Source: Christensenella hongkongensis
GTDB lineage: Bacteria > Bacillota > Clostridia > Christensenellales > Christensenellaceae
DNA: 64,000 bases
Direction of reading: 5' to 3'
NCBI RefSeq assembly: GCF_000981035.1
Contig: NZ_LAYJ01000133.1
Span: 124,094 to 188,093 of the forward strand
Part shown: positions 16,744 to 25,934 of the stretch, piece after piece
How positions within the stretch are numbered: the stretch's first letter is position 1
Layout of the letters: each line of letters opens with the position of its first letter
Position numbers and translations under genes: made by a program
The notes under the pieces: model-generated
Seen by the model: only the letters and a program-made list of their open reading frames with translations
The model's database searches: none
What the model was told of the DNA's origin: nothing

Positions 16744-16784
16744 ACTAAATTGGTATTTCCATACTACCAATTTAGTATTATAAT
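16744..16784 (+). promoter_or_regulatory. Pyrophosphatase promoter inside a 12-bp perfect dyad
   Basis: ACTAAATTGGTA (16744-16755) and its exact complement TACCAATTTAGT (16765-16776) flank nine bases. The -35 candidate TTTCCA (16756-16761) sits in the centre and a perfect TATAAT follows at 16779-16784 with a 17-base spacer. A dimeric regulator bound here would cover the polymerase site. About 77 bases of leader follow, with a good AGGAGG before the gene. Confidence 0.65.
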
Positions 16785-16867
16785 GAAAATAATACTTTAG
16801 GTAATGGCTTTGAGAACCGTTTCTATTATCCGTATGAAATAATTCAATAATAGGAGGGATCGAAGGA

Positions 16868-18928
16868 ATGAACATTATGTATCTGGCTCTGATCGGAGCC
16901 CTCATTGCACTTGTTTTTGCGGCAGTCACCGCATCGGGTGTCATGAAGAAAAGCGAAGGCAGCGAGAAAATCAAGAAAATTGCCGGAGCAATCAAGAAGG
17001 GCGCAAACGCATATCTTAAGCGCCAGTATAAAAGCGTTGCAATCTTTTTTATCATTGTTACAATTCTACTGTTTATCATGGTGGCGTTCGGCTTTATGTC
17101 GTTCTTTGTACCGATCGCATTTTTTGTGGGCGGCGTTTTCAGCGCAATGGCGGGCTTCATCGGCATGAAGATAGCGACTGCGGCAAACTCGCGTACGGTA
17201 AACGGCGCTACAAAGAGCCTCAATTCGGCGCTTCGCGTGTCTTTTTCAAGCGGCGCGGTCATGGGAATGACGGTTGTGGGCCTTGGGCTTTTGTATCTCA
17301 CAATCTGGTATTTTATCCTCAACGCGTATTATGCGGGGGATTCTGCCCAGATTGCAAGTAATATGCTGATGTTTGGCATGGGCGCATCCTGTATGGCGCT
17401 GTTCGCGCGTGTGGGCGGCGGTATCTTCACCAAAGCTGCCGACGTGGGTGCAGACCTTGTCGGCAAGGTGGAAGCGGGCATCCCGGAGGACGATCCGAGG
17501 AACCCGGCTACCATTGCGGATAATGTTGGCGATAATGTCGGCGACGTTGCGGGCATGGGCGCAGACCTTTATGAATCGTATGTAGGTTCTATTATTTCGT
17601 CGGGCGCGCTTGCCATTGCGGCAGGCCTTGGCGCAAACGGGCTTGCGCTGCCGATGATTCTGGCGGCGCTCGGAATCGTTGCGAGCGTAATCGGAACATT
17701 CTTTGTAAGGACAAAAGAAAACGCTTCCCAGAAGAGCCTTCTTTCAGCACTGCATAAAGGAGTTTATATCGCAGCGGCGATTGTTGCCGTCGTAAGTTTC
17801 TTTGTCGTGACCGGAATGCTCGGAATGGAAAACATCGGCGTGTATTTTGCGATCATCTCCGGCCTCGTGGCAGGCATTGTGATCGGCTACTACACAGAAT
17901 ATGTTACGAGCGACCACTTCAAACCAACGCAGACGCTTGCAGATTCCGCAGTAACAGGCCCGGCGACAACGATTATCAACGGCTTTGCGCTTGGTATGAA
18001 ATCGACGGCCATCCCGGTCATCGTAGTGGTGGCAAGCGTGCTGATCAGCTATTTCGCATCCGGCGGGGCAAATGGTTTTGACGTCGGCCTTTACGGCGTT
18101 GCAATCTCGGCGGTAGGCATGCTTTCCACACTTGGAATCACGCTGGCGACAGATGCTTACGGCCCGGTTGCGGATAACGCAGGGGGCCTCGCGGAAATGA
18201 GCGGGCAGGAAGAGATCGTAAGGGAGCGTACAGACGCGCTCGATTCGCTTGGAAATACAACGGCGGCTACGGGTAAGGGCTTTGCAATCGGCAGTGCGGC
18301 GCTGACTGCGCTGGCGCTGATTGCGGCGTTTGCAGATCAGGTTAAGCTTGACGTTTCCAACCTCAGTCTTTTGAATCCAACGCTTTTGATGGGAATCTTT
18401 ATCGGCGCGATGCTGCCATTCCTGTTCTCAGCGCTCACGATGAGCGCGGTGGGTACGGCGGCGCAGAAAATCGTTGTGGAGGTGCGCAGGCAGTTCAAGC
18501 ACATCAAAGGCATTATGACGGGGGAGGCAGAGCCTGATTATGAATCGTGCGTGGACATCTGCACAAAGAGCGCGCTGCACCTGATGCTGGCGCCTGCTAT
18601 CCTGGGTTTTGTATCGCCTATTATCGTTGGAGTTGTGCTGGGAGCCAGCGGTGTGATCGGTATGCTTGCAGGAGCGACGGCCAGCGGCTTTGTGCTTGCG
18701 GTCATGATGGCAAATTCCGGCGGCGCATGGGATAACGCCAAGAAATACATCGAAGGCGGAAAACACGGCGGCAAAGGCTCTGAGGCGCATAAAGCGGCTG
18801 TTGTGGGCGATACGGTTGGCGATCCGTTCAAGGATACTTCCGGGCCGTCCATCAATATCCTCATCAAGCTGATGTCCATGGTTGCGGTGGTTTTCGCATC
18901 GTTTATCATGAGTGTCTCCATACTGTAA
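16868..18928 (+). CDS. hppA: Membrane-bound ion-pumping pyrophosphatase, K+-dependent type
   Basis: 686 residues with about 16 membrane helices. It hydrolyses PPi and pumps H+ or Na+ out. The substrate-binding signature DVGADLVGKVEAGIPEDDPRN is complete, followed by ADNVGDNVGDVAGMGADL, and the late GGAWDNAKKYIE and GDTVGDPFKDTSGPS motifs are present. The segment GNTTAATGKGFAIGSA has alanine where K+-independent enzymes have lysine, so it should need K+; members of this group may pump Na+, H+ or both. Monocistronic, with a dyad-bearing promoter and a terminator. Confidence 0.95.
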   Translation: MNIMYLALIGALIALVFAAVTASGVMKKSEGSEKIKKIAGAIKKGANAYLKRQYKSVAIFFIIVTILLFIMVAFGFMSFFVPIAFFVGGVFSAMAGFIGMKIATAANSRTVNGATKSLNSALRVSFSSGAVMGMTVVGLGLLYLTIWYFILNAYYAGDSAQIASNMLMFGMGASCMALFARVGGGIFTKAADVGADLVGKVEAGIPEDDPRNPATIADNVGDNVGDVAGMGADLYESYVGSIISSGALAIAAGLGANGLALPMILAALGIVASVIGTFFVRTKENASQKSLLSALHKGVYIAAAIVAVVSFFVVTGMLGMENIGVYFAIISGLVAGIVIGYYTEYVTSDHFKPTQTLADSAVTGPATTIINGFALGMKSTAIPVIVVVASVLISYFASGGANGFDVGLYGVAISAVGMLSTLGITLATDAYGPVADNAGGLAEMSGQEEIVRERTDALDSLGNTTAATGKGFAIGSAALTALALIAAFADQVKLDVSNLSLLNPTLLMGIFIGAMLPFLFSALTMSAVGTAAQKIVVEVRRQFKHIKGIMTGEAEPDYESCVDICTKSALHLMLAPAILGFVSPIIVGVVLGASGVIGMLAGATASGFVLAVMMANSGGAWDNAKKYIEGGKHGGKGSEAHKAAVVGDTVGDPFKDTSGPSINILIKLMSMVAVVFASFIMSVSIL

Positions 18929-18936
18929 CCGAAAGT

Positions 18937-18970
18937 AAAACAGCGCCGTAAAAACGGCGCTGTTTTTTTT
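18937..18970 (+). terminator. Terminator of the pyrophosphatase gene
   Basis: AACAGCGCCGT and its complement around an A-rich loop, then eight T. Confidence 0.92.
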
Positions 18971-19087
18971 GTCTGATGAAATATCCTTACCCCACGCTAT
19001 ACCCGGCGTATTCTTTAGACAAAAAAAAGACCGCACAATGGTAGCTATCCATAAGACAGGGGATAGCTGCCAAACAGGATAAATGAG

Positions 19088-19126
19088 AAAAGGCCAATGA
19101 GCAAAATTTAACTCATTGGCCTTTTT
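19088..19126. terminator. Orphan bidirectional terminator
   Basis: A 14-bp perfect stem (AAAAGGCCAATGAG with its complement), nine-base loop, T run. No obvious gene ends at it on the plus side, which suits a deleted gene; a further hairpin with GCTATCC/GGATAGC arms lies at 19044-19067. Confidence 0.7.
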
Positions 19127-19130
19127 GCTG

Positions 19131-19280
19131 CGTCGACATTTAGACAAGAGTTTCCAATATTGGTATGATGCCTCAATTACATTTCGAGAAGATGTTTCTG
19201 AATATGTAAAATCTATTGAACTCTTGTTTTTGGGTTCCAAAGATGTTCTAAAAGACTATTTTGGTGTCATATTTAATTAA
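19131..19280 (+). pseudogene. C-terminal fragment of an unknown gene
   Basis: A plus-strand frame ending at the TAA at 19278 reads as protein-like sequence (KSFQYWYDASITFRED, then SIELLFLGSKDVLKDYF) but has no start codon or ribosome binding site, and its upstream side runs into a terminator hairpin. It is AT-rich unlike the pyrophosphatase gene. It looks like the 3' remnant of a gene in a decayed mobile element. I do not recognise the family. Confidence 0.3.
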
Positions 19281-19287
19281 TAATTAA

Positions 19288-19536
19288 TTACTCGTGCGGC
19301 TTAATTCCTTTAAAGAACTCCGCAAAATCCACATTGTAAACTTGCTGGAGCGCAACCAAATCCGTCACCTTTATGTTGCGCGTTCCAAGTTCTATTTTCG
19401 TATAAGTGTTTCGATCAATCGTACTGCCCAGTAGATTCATTTTCGATGTTAATTCCCTTTGAGATAATCCTGCGGCAGCCCGTAGTCTCCTCAAATTTGT
19501 TTGTAAACTTGCATTCTGTAATATTAAACCTTTCAT
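19288..19536 (-). CDS. XRE-family regulator, 82 residues (paralogue of the gene at 41763)
   Basis: Starts at the ATG behind AGGGAG; an upstream in-frame ATG is less likely. One helix-turn-helix (LRRLRAAAGLSQRELTSKMNL ... YTKIELGTRNIKVTDLVALQ) and a short tail ending FAEFFKGIKPHE. It is the same length as, and closely similar to, the protein at 41763-42011. It diverges from an unknown gene at 19657, as phage- and ICE-type regulators often do. Confidence 0.85.
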   Translation of the reverse strand: MKGLILQNASLQTNLRRLRAAAGLSQRELTSKMNLLGSTIDRNTYTKIELGTRNIKVTDLVALQQVYNVDFAEFFKGIKPHE

Positions 19537-19565
19537 AGAATTCTCCCTTATAAAAAAGTGACTCA

Positions 19566-19619
19566 TTAGCACATGTTTATCTTGATTATATTCCTAAAAG
19601 GAGATACAATAGGTGCTAA
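19566..19619. promoter_or_regulatory. Divergent promoter region with split TTAGCAC/GTGCTAA dyad
   Basis: TTGATT (19582-19587), 17-base spacer, TACAAT (19605-19610) drives the plus-strand gene; TATAAT on the minus strand can drive the XRE gene. TTAGCAC at 19566-19572 and its complement at 19613-19619 flank both, so they are likely XRE binding sites. Confidence 0.5.
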
Positions 19620-19656
19620 CAAGTAACCTATCTATTTTTAGTTAAGGAGCACAACT

Positions 19657-20001
19657 ATGTCAAATAAAAAAGTATTGGAAAGTTTGGAGCAGAATATAGA
19701 GGGCGTGGAGCAGCTGGTATATTTCATGCAATACAACGAAGAATTGACGGCAGATGAATTGATGATAGATATTGAAATCGACCGCTTCAAGGGCTATGAA
19801 CACTGTTTGGCAATCATGCTGCTTGCGGCTGATGATCCTGTTATCAATCGCACAAGAAAAAGACTATTCTTACAATGGTTCGGAGCAGAAATGAAAAAGG
19901 CTGGCGAGGAACAAACCATAAACAGGATTGCACAAATTTTAAACGAAGAACATCACAGCTTTGAAGCAAGACGAAAGCGTCTTGAGGAATTAGACCAGTA
20001 A
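19657..20001 (+). CDS. Hypothetical protein, 114 residues
   Basis: I do not recognise the family. The protein is acidic at the N-terminus, helical and charged throughout, with no membrane segment or signal peptide. TAAGGAG precedes the ATG. It diverges from an XRE regulator and lies just before oriT-like stem-loops, so it is probably a gene of an integrative or mobilisable element, possibly replication or transfer related. Confidence 0.7.
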   Translation: MSNKKVLESLEQNIEGVEQLVYFMQYNEELTADELMIDIEIDRFKGYEHCLAIMLLAADDPVINRTRKRLFLQWFGAEMKKAGEEQTINRIAQILNEEHHSFEARRKRLEELDQ

Positions 20002-20159
20002 AATAAATTGTAAGAAATAATCTACTATAAAATAAGGTCTATTTCTTGAAACTCGCGTCGCCCGTTATAAAATTTCTGGAAAAGGTTCCTTTTTGGGCGC
20101 TTCGGATTGTGTTAGTAGTGAGGGGACATATAAGGGATATTAGTCTACCAGCAAGCATA

Positions 20160-20244
20160 GGAAGTGTATTAACACTTCCACATTTTGAATCATGACCGCT
20201 TGCGCGTCCATGAATCAAAATTGCTTGTTGGGGATTCTCCCCAA
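20160..20244. other. Cluster of three inverted repeats resembling a mobilisation origin (oriT)
   Basis: Three stem-loops lie in a row: GGAAGTGT/ACACTTCC (20160-20179); a 40-base near-perfect dyad with 13-base arms ATTTTGAATCATG/CATGAATCAAAAT, one mismatch, and a GC-rich centre (20182-20221); and TTGGGGA/TCCCCAA (20228-20244). Such a series next to a small gene start is the usual look of oriT regions of mobilisable elements. No relaxase gene remains in the window. Apart from these and a small ORF, the gap 20002-20437 holds nothing coding that I trust. Confidence 0.45.
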
Positions 20245-20279
20245 ACCCCTTTAGTCTATCACGAAACGGAGAGGAACCC

Positions 20280-20360
20280 ATGAGCAAAATACGAATCGTA
20301 AATAACAGTATCGTTGTAAAGAACCCGACCACATTCACCCAAAACGAAAAAACGGCATAG
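20280..20360 (+). CDS. Possible 26-residue peptide or truncated gene after the oriT-like region
   Basis: ATG behind GGAGAGG opens a frame that reads MSKIRIVNNSIVVKN and stops inside a terminator hairpin. It could be the surviving start of a mobilisation or accessory gene cut short by a deletion. No family recognised. Confidence 0.3.
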   Translation: MSKIRIVNNSIVVKNPTTFTQNEKTA

Positions 20361-20381
20361 CGGAAAACCGCTATACCGTTT
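20347..20381. terminator. Terminator at the end of the mobile-element remnant
   Basis: AACGGCATAGCGG/CCGCTATACCGTT with an AAAA loop and one mismatch, flanked by A and T runs. A second, weaker plus-strand hairpin GCCGC/GCGGC with CTTTTT lies at 20406-20430. Confidence 0.7.
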
Positions 20382-20437
20382 CAAATACTCATACTGTCTT
20401 ATGCAGCCGCCACTAACGTGCGGCCTTTTTGTAGCTG

Positions 20438-20854
20438 CTATTTTTTCAGCGCAACCGGTGAAAAATCATTTCCGCCGAGGCTGAATTCTTTTGCGTTTGC
20501 CCAGTCCAGAGGAACTTCATATACGAGGACTGTTTGTACGCGGCTGCCGTCTGACTGAAAGGCAATCGCTTTGCACGGATACTGCGTAGTACCGTCCGTT
20601 ACGTAGGAAGGCGTTCCCCCGGCAGGGAGAAACGATGCCTGCGCGTCGTCAAGACTGTTTTCAGCCGTACCGAGCTTTACCACGAGAAACGTATTCCCAC
20701 TGCCCGGAGCCATTCCTGAAACCTCGTTTGAGGAGGTGATTTCCGCTACGTCATACGAAGCGCCGGAAGTCTGGAATGTAACAGGCGAGCTGCAGGCAGT
20801 CAGTACCATGCAGCAAAGAAGCGCGACACACAGGACAGTTATGATCTTTTTCAT
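20438..20854 (-). CDS. Small secreted lipoprotein
   Basis: 138 residues from the ATG at 20854 behind GGAGGG. Signal peptide with lipobox MVLTACSS. The mature part of about 110 residues is beta-rich with SGNTFLVVKLGTAEN and YPCKAIAFQSDGSRVQTVLVYEVP, the pattern of DUF4352/telokin-like extracellular domains. Function unknown; no partner gene beside it. Confidence 0.75.
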   Translation of the reverse strand: MKKIITVLCVALLCCMVLTACSSPVTFQTSGASYDVAEITSSNEVSGMAPGSGNTFLVVKLGTAENSLDDAQASFLPAGGTPSYVTDGTTQYPCKAIAFQSDGSRVQTVLVYEVPLDWANAKEFSLGGNDFSPVALKK

Positions 20855-20911
20855 GGGCCCTCCGGTAAAACATATCAAAATAGGTGGAATCTATATATCT
20901 ATCTAAATATC

Positions 20912-20940
20912 ATAGTACGATAATTGATTTCAAAAGTCAA
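20912..20940 (-). promoter_or_regulatory. Promoter of the lipoprotein gene
   Basis: Minus strand TTGACT (20940-20935), 17-base spacer, TACTAT (20917-20912). Confidence 0.65.
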
Positions 20941-21045
20941 TGAGCAACGCCGTATATCGTGGGTATGACGCGGTAAAATATGAACCTGCGAATGGGATGC
21001 GCGGGTATACTTTGCGCATAGCACAGCGGAAATTCTGAAAAGAAG

Positions 21046-21075
21046 TTGACGGAAGGCCTTGTAATTTGTTAGAAT
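21046..21075 (+). promoter_or_regulatory. Promoter of purA
   Basis: TTGACG, 18-base spacer, TAGAAT; the predicted start near 21082 is just before a terminator-like hairpin. Confidence 0.55.
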
Positions 21076-21085
21076 AAGACAGGGT

Positions 21086-21124
21086 ATCGCAATGGAGTGC
21101 AATGTTCCATCGCGATATTTTTTT
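21086..21124 (+). terminator. Terminator-like hairpin in the purA leader (candidate attenuator)
   Basis: ATCGC-A-ATGGA pairs with TCCAT-C-GCGAT around a nine-base loop and is followed by seven T. It lies within the first bases of the purA transcript, 67 bases ahead of the start codon. The upstream part of the gap (20941-21045) shows nothing. Confidence 0.5.
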
Positions 21125-21172
21125 GCGGCAAGCCGTTTCATGAATGGCTGTGCGGCTTCCCAAATAATGTAA

Positions 21173-22465
<1,293 letters not shown>

Positions 22466-22495
22466 GCACCTCGTAATAAAATATTGTTTTCAAGT

Positions 22496-22770
22496 TTGCC
22501 GTACTAGACGGGGAGTTAGCGGTGTCCTGTAACCCGCAAGCCGCTATAGCGGGGTTGAATCCCATGCGGAGGGTTTTCTTTGTAGGGTATGGAGTACATT
22601 ACTTGGCGTTGAGGGATGGGTCCTGTGCAATGTTGCGTTGTGAACCCTGTCAGGTCCTGACGGAAGCAGCAGTAAGCAAATTGCAGCGTGTGCCGCAGGT
22701 TCGCCTGTTCTGAGTCAATGATGTAAATTCCTCTTATGAGGCCAAAATTCGATGTATGGTGTACGGCTTC
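22496..22770 (+). ncRNA. ffs: Signal recognition particle RNA, large bacterial type
   Basis: The 5' GCCGTAC (22498-22504) pairs with the 3' GTACGGC (22761-22767). The conserved domain IV stem-loop GTCAGGTCCTGACGGAAGCAGCAG is at about 22650, and GTGTCCTGTAACCCGCAAGCC near the 5' end marks the Alu domain, as in Bacillus and Clostridium. It guides membrane and secreted proteins to the translocon with Ffh. Confidence 0.93.
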
Positions 22771-22777
22771 TAATTTA

Positions 22778-22809
22778 AAAAATGCCGGTCAGAAATGACC
22801 GGCATTTTT
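22778..22809. terminator. Bidirectional terminator after the SRP RNA
   Basis: AATGCCGGTCA/TGACCGGCATT with GAAA loop and T run on both strands; also ends the methyltransferase gene on the minus strand. Confidence 0.9.
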
Positions 22810-22818
22810 GATGCGTTT

Positions 22819-23553
22819 TTATCTTTTTCTCGCTGATACGAGCAGCATCATGGGCCGCCGCAGCTCGTCCGTCATACCGGACACGGTATGCAGCATTTCT
22901 TCGCTTGGCTCCGGCTCGATCAAGCCGGTGATTTCAAAGCCTGTCCGAATCAGGCCGTTTACATACGTTGTGAGCGTTTTGTGGTATTTTTGCACGGTCT
23001 CTCCAAGGAAGATGGTGCTGCGCCTGCCCTCGTTAAAATACCGGTCTACCGGCCAATGCAGGATATTGCCCCTGTCATCGTAATACCAATCCTCGGTGCC
23101 GTAGGCCGTAAAGACAGGATGTTCTACAGAGAAAACAAAATTACTGCCCGGCGAAAGGCTGTCGTACACTTTTTTACAGATATCCTCAAAAGACTGGATA
23201 TAATGGAAGGCCAGCGAGCTGATCACAACATCAAAGGATGAAGGCGGGAAGGCGATGTCTTCGATGGGCAGGCAAATATATGAAATCGCGTCCGAGCTCC
23301 TTTTGGCGTGCGCCTCGGCCAGCATTTTTTCTGAAATATCGATGCCGACAGCGCTCGCCGCACCGTTTTTTATTGCGTACTCACAGTGCCAGCCGAAGCC
23401 GCAGCCAAGATCCAGAATGCGTTTGCCCCTGAAATCAGGCAGCATTTGTTTGAGTACATGCCACTCGCCTGCGCCGTCCAGTCCTTTTTTGGAACGGTCC
23501 ATCTGGCTGTATTTTTCAAAAAAAACATTGTCGTCATATTTATTTTCCTTCAT
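22819..23553 (-). CDS. SAM-dependent methyltransferase, class I
   Basis: 244 residues. Motif I LDLGCGFGWHCEYA, acidic end of beta-2 VGIDIS, and FDVVISSLAFHYI for motif IV/post-motif region. No transmembrane segments. The pattern is of the UbiE/Methyltransf_11/25 type, which act on small molecules. It is 15 bases from the FUSC gene and third in an apparent operon with two membrane transport genes, so the substrate may be a toxic compound that is modified or exported. Confidence 0.88.
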   Translation of the reverse strand: MKENKYDDNVFFEKYSQMDRSKKGLDGAGEWHVLKQMLPDFRGKRILDLGCGFGWHCEYAIKNGAASAVGIDISEKMLAEAHAKRSSDAISYICLPIEDIAFPPSSFDVVISSLAFHYIQSFEDICKKVYDSLSPGSNFVFSVEHPVFTAYGTEDWYYDDRGNILHWPVDRYFNEGRRSTIFLGETVQKYHKTLTTYVNGLIRTGFEITGLIEPEPSEEMLHTVSGMTDELRRPMMLLVSARKR

Positions 23554-23568
23554 GTTTCAATTCTCCTG

Positions 23569-24087
23569 TTACCCTTGATTTTCCTGTTCATCCGCATCCG
23601 GTTCTTTGGGATTCAGGATAAAGCGGTTGATGGGAAGCGCTACGAATACGCCTGCCAGCGTTTCGAGCGTCCGGTTTATGACATATGGCACCGTATCAAG
23701 CGCGCTGCCTGTGTGGAAGAATACGATGACTGCAAAGATAACGCAGCTTGGGGCAACCGAGTCCTTCAGGTTTAATACGTTGCACACAAAAATGAGCGCA
23801 AGCATCATCAGTGGAAATATGATGATATATAGAAATTCGTTATAGTATGGAATAATCCCTGCAAGCTCCAGCGTAAGAAGGCTGAAGCCGGAGCCAATCA
23901 GCGTTCCGATTACACGGTGAAAACCGGTGTGCTTTGACTTATCATAGGTTGGCTGGATACAGAGAATTGCCGCGACTACTGCAAATACGGCGGTAGAGCG
24001 GCCGAAAATATAACTTAAAAACAGGCAGACTGCAACTGCGATTGCCGTTTTGATTGCACGATATCCTAGCCTGTAAGAAAAATCCAT
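23569..24087 (-). CDS. FUSC/aromatic acid exporter-like membrane protein
   Basis: 172 residues with about four to six membrane helices. The start YRLGYRAIKTAIAVAVCLFLSYIFG and FAVVAAILCIQPTYDKS match the FUSC/ArAE_1 N-terminal domain; the cytoplasmic domain of full-length exporters is missing, which is common in Firmicutes. Role in export of aromatic or fusaric acid-like compounds is inferred from family only. It lies between the MFS and methyltransferase genes on the same strand. Confidence 0.8.
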   Translation of the reverse strand: MDFSYRLGYRAIKTAIAVAVCLFLSYIFGRSTAVFAVVAAILCIQPTYDKSKHTGFHRVIGTLIGSGFSLLTLELAGIIPYYNEFLYIIIFPLMMLALIFVCNVLNLKDSVAPSCVIFAVIVFFHTGSALDTVPYVINRTLETLAGVFVALPINRFILNPKEPDADEQENQG

Positions 24088-24150
24088 TTTTGATTCACAT
24101 TCCTTCCGTCGTTCCTGCGCGCAGCATCCGGGCCGGAGGAAAACGGCAGG

Positions 24151-25407
24151 TTATTCCGTAATCAATCCGCGCTTGAAGTGTTTGTTGAAAAATACTAATA
24201 CACCGACGACCGCGCCGCAAATACCGGTAATCACCATGAGCGTCTCGATGCGTATGGTATCGGCAATCGGCCCGAAAAAGACCATGCCAATGGGCACCAT
24301 GGCAGTCATGACGATCTGCGTCAGGCTAAATACGCGTCCCTGCATATTGGGATCCACCTGTTCCTGTAATAACACCATGGAAGGGGTTGTAAACAGGGGG
24401 ACCGTACTTCCCGTAAGAAACATCAGGATCAAAAAGGCGACAAATCCGGGAATAATCCCCACAAGCATTGTAAGGGTACCAAACAGGATACAGCAGAGCG
24501 CAATCGTGTGCATGCGGTTTTTGAAGCCACCCCATGCGGAAATCACGATACCACCCAAAACGCCGCCCGCCGAAAAGGTAATTTCCATTGTGGAAAGCCG
24601 CCAGTATTCGTCGCCGAAGGTACGCGAGACCATCAGCGGCGTAAGCTGCGACGCAGGTACGATCAGGAAGAAGAACAGCGCGTAAAACAGGAAATATGAC
24701 CGGAAGAAACCGCTGCCCGCCACGTATTTGATCCCTGCCGTAAGATCGTCGAAGTAGCCGCCTTTTTGTCTGAGCTTTGCTTTTTCATGCAGCGGAATTT
24801 TCAGGCAGACCATGATTACAATCGCGACAGCCGCTGTGCTCACGTCGATAAAAAAGGTCGATTCCAGCGATGCGATGGAAAGCAGCATTCCTGCCGCCGC
24901 GGGTGAAAGAATAAACATCACTGATTGGAGGCTTCCATTGATCCCGCCAATCCGGATCAGCTTGTCAGGAGGCACAATCTGCGGGAGCACCGCGTTCACT
25001 GCGGGCGTTTGGATACCCGAGCCGACGGACCGGATCGCCGATACCAGGAATACCATCCACAGGTCGTCGTGGCCGGACAGAAAGAAGAGCGCCAACACAA
25101 AGGTGGCGGAAGCGACCATTGCATCCGCGCCGATGATCAGCAGCTTACGGTTGTAGCGATCCGCCCACACGCCGGAAAAAAGGGATATCGCAACCTGCGG
25201 CGCGAAGCCGCATACGGAGGCTATGGTCATCATAGCTCCGGACTGCGTGGAAAGGGTAATATACCATATGATTGCAAACTGCACCAGCGAAGAGCCGAAC
25301 AGGGATACCGTCTGGCCGGATAAAAATAATGCTGTTTTTTGCTTCCAGCGTGAAAAATCGCCGGAAGGCTTTGTTGGTTCTGGTTTGATAGCTTCTGTTT
25401 CCGTCAT
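24151..25407 (-). CDS. MFS efflux transporter (MefA/MFS_3 type)
   Basis: 418 residues with twelve likely helices. The start FLSGQTVSLFGSSLVQFAIIWYI and the loop 2-3 motif GVWADRYNRKLLIIGAD are typical of MFS_3 exporters such as macrolide efflux MefA and enterobactin exporter EntS. First gene of a three-gene minus-strand run. Its promoter has a 19-base spacer around a GCCCC/GGGGG dyad, the arrangement activated by MerR-type regulators, so it may be drug- or metal-inducible. No MerR gene is in the window. Confidence 0.88.
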   Translation of the reverse strand: MTETEAIKPEPTKPSGDFSRWKQKTALFLSGQTVSLFGSSLVQFAIIWYITLSTQSGAMMTIASVCGFAPQVAISLFSGVWADRYNRKLLIIGADAMVASATFVLALFFLSGHDDLWMVFLVSAIRSVGSGIQTPAVNAVLPQIVPPDKLIRIGGINGSLQSVMFILSPAAAGMLLSIASLESTFFIDVSTAAVAIVIMVCLKIPLHEKAKLRQKGGYFDDLTAGIKYVAGSGFFRSYFLFYALFFFLIVPASQLTPLMVSRTFGDEYWRLSTMEITFSAGGVLGGIVISAWGGFKNRMHTIALCCILFGTLTMLVGIIPGFVAFLILMFLTGSTVPLFTTPSMVLLQEQVDPNMQGRVFSLTQIVMTAMVPIGMVFFGPIADTIRIETLMVITGICGAVVGVLVFFNKHFKRGLITE

Positions 25408-25460
25408 TTAGGAGGTTCCTTTCCGGGCGATATATTTCCCTTTTTCAAAAGGGTTCTCTT

Positions 25461-25491
25461 AATATAACATACCCCCTTGGGGCAAAGTCAA
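25461..25491 (-). promoter_or_regulatory. MFS gene promoter with MerR-type 19-base spacer and central dyad
   Basis: Minus strand TTGACT (25491-25486), 19-base spacer TTGCCCCAAGGGGGTATGT, TATATT (25466-25461). The GC-rich dyad GCCCCAAGGGGG is in the spacer. MerR-family activators work on such over-long spacers. Confidence 0.6.
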
Positions 25492-25522
25492 GTAATTTGT
25501 TTCTCTTTTGCAAATATATACA

Positions 25523-25551
25523 TTGACAGGCGAGGTATATGAATATATAAT
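25523..25551 (+). promoter_or_regulatory. Consensus promoter of the PadR operon
   Basis: TTGACA, 17-base spacer, TATAAT: exact consensus. TACATT and AATGTA flank it as an inverted repeat and may be the PadR operator. Confidence 0.85.
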
Positions 25552-25594
25552 GTAAATTGAAATTGGACATATTTTATTGAGAGGAGGGAACTGA

Positions 25595-25915
25595 ATGTCA
25601 TTAACTTCGGATCTAATCCGCGGGCATACTGAAACGATTATCCTGGCGCAGCTGCTCAAAAAAGACAGCTATGGCTATGAGATCAACAAGTCGATCCAAC
25701 AGACGACGCACGGGGAATACGAACTGAAAGAAGCGACGCTCTATTCCGCCTTCCGGCGGCTTGAAAACGCCGAGATGATCGAATCCTACTGGGGAGACGA
25801 AACAACAGGCGCGCGCAGGCGCTACTACCGCATCACCAGGCTGGGGCGGGCAATGTATGAACAGAATAAAGAAGAGTGGGAAAGAACCAAACAGTTGATT
25901 GATCACCTGATCTAA
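25595..25915 (+). CDS. PadR-family transcriptional regulator
   Basis: 106 residues: PadR winged helix (RGHTETIILAQLLKKDSYGYEINKSI, then EATLYSAFRRLENAEMIESYW and RRYYRITRLGRAMYE) with the very short C-terminus of subfamily 2. First gene of a four-gene operon with 9-19-base gaps. PadR repressors next to HAAS and DUF4097 proteins are a frequent envelope-related set in Firmicutes. Confidence 0.93.
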   Translation: MSLTSDLIRGHTETIILAQLLKKDSYGYEINKSIQQTTHGEYELKEATLYSAFRRLENAEMIESYWGDETTGARRRYYRITRLGRAMYEQNKEEWERTKQLIDHLI

Positions 25916-25934
25916 CCACTGCGGGAGGAAGAAA

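Noticed and set aside
20039-20338. 99-codon minus-strand frame over the oriT-like stem-loops
   Set aside because: Its sequence is made by the inverted repeats; no start signal.
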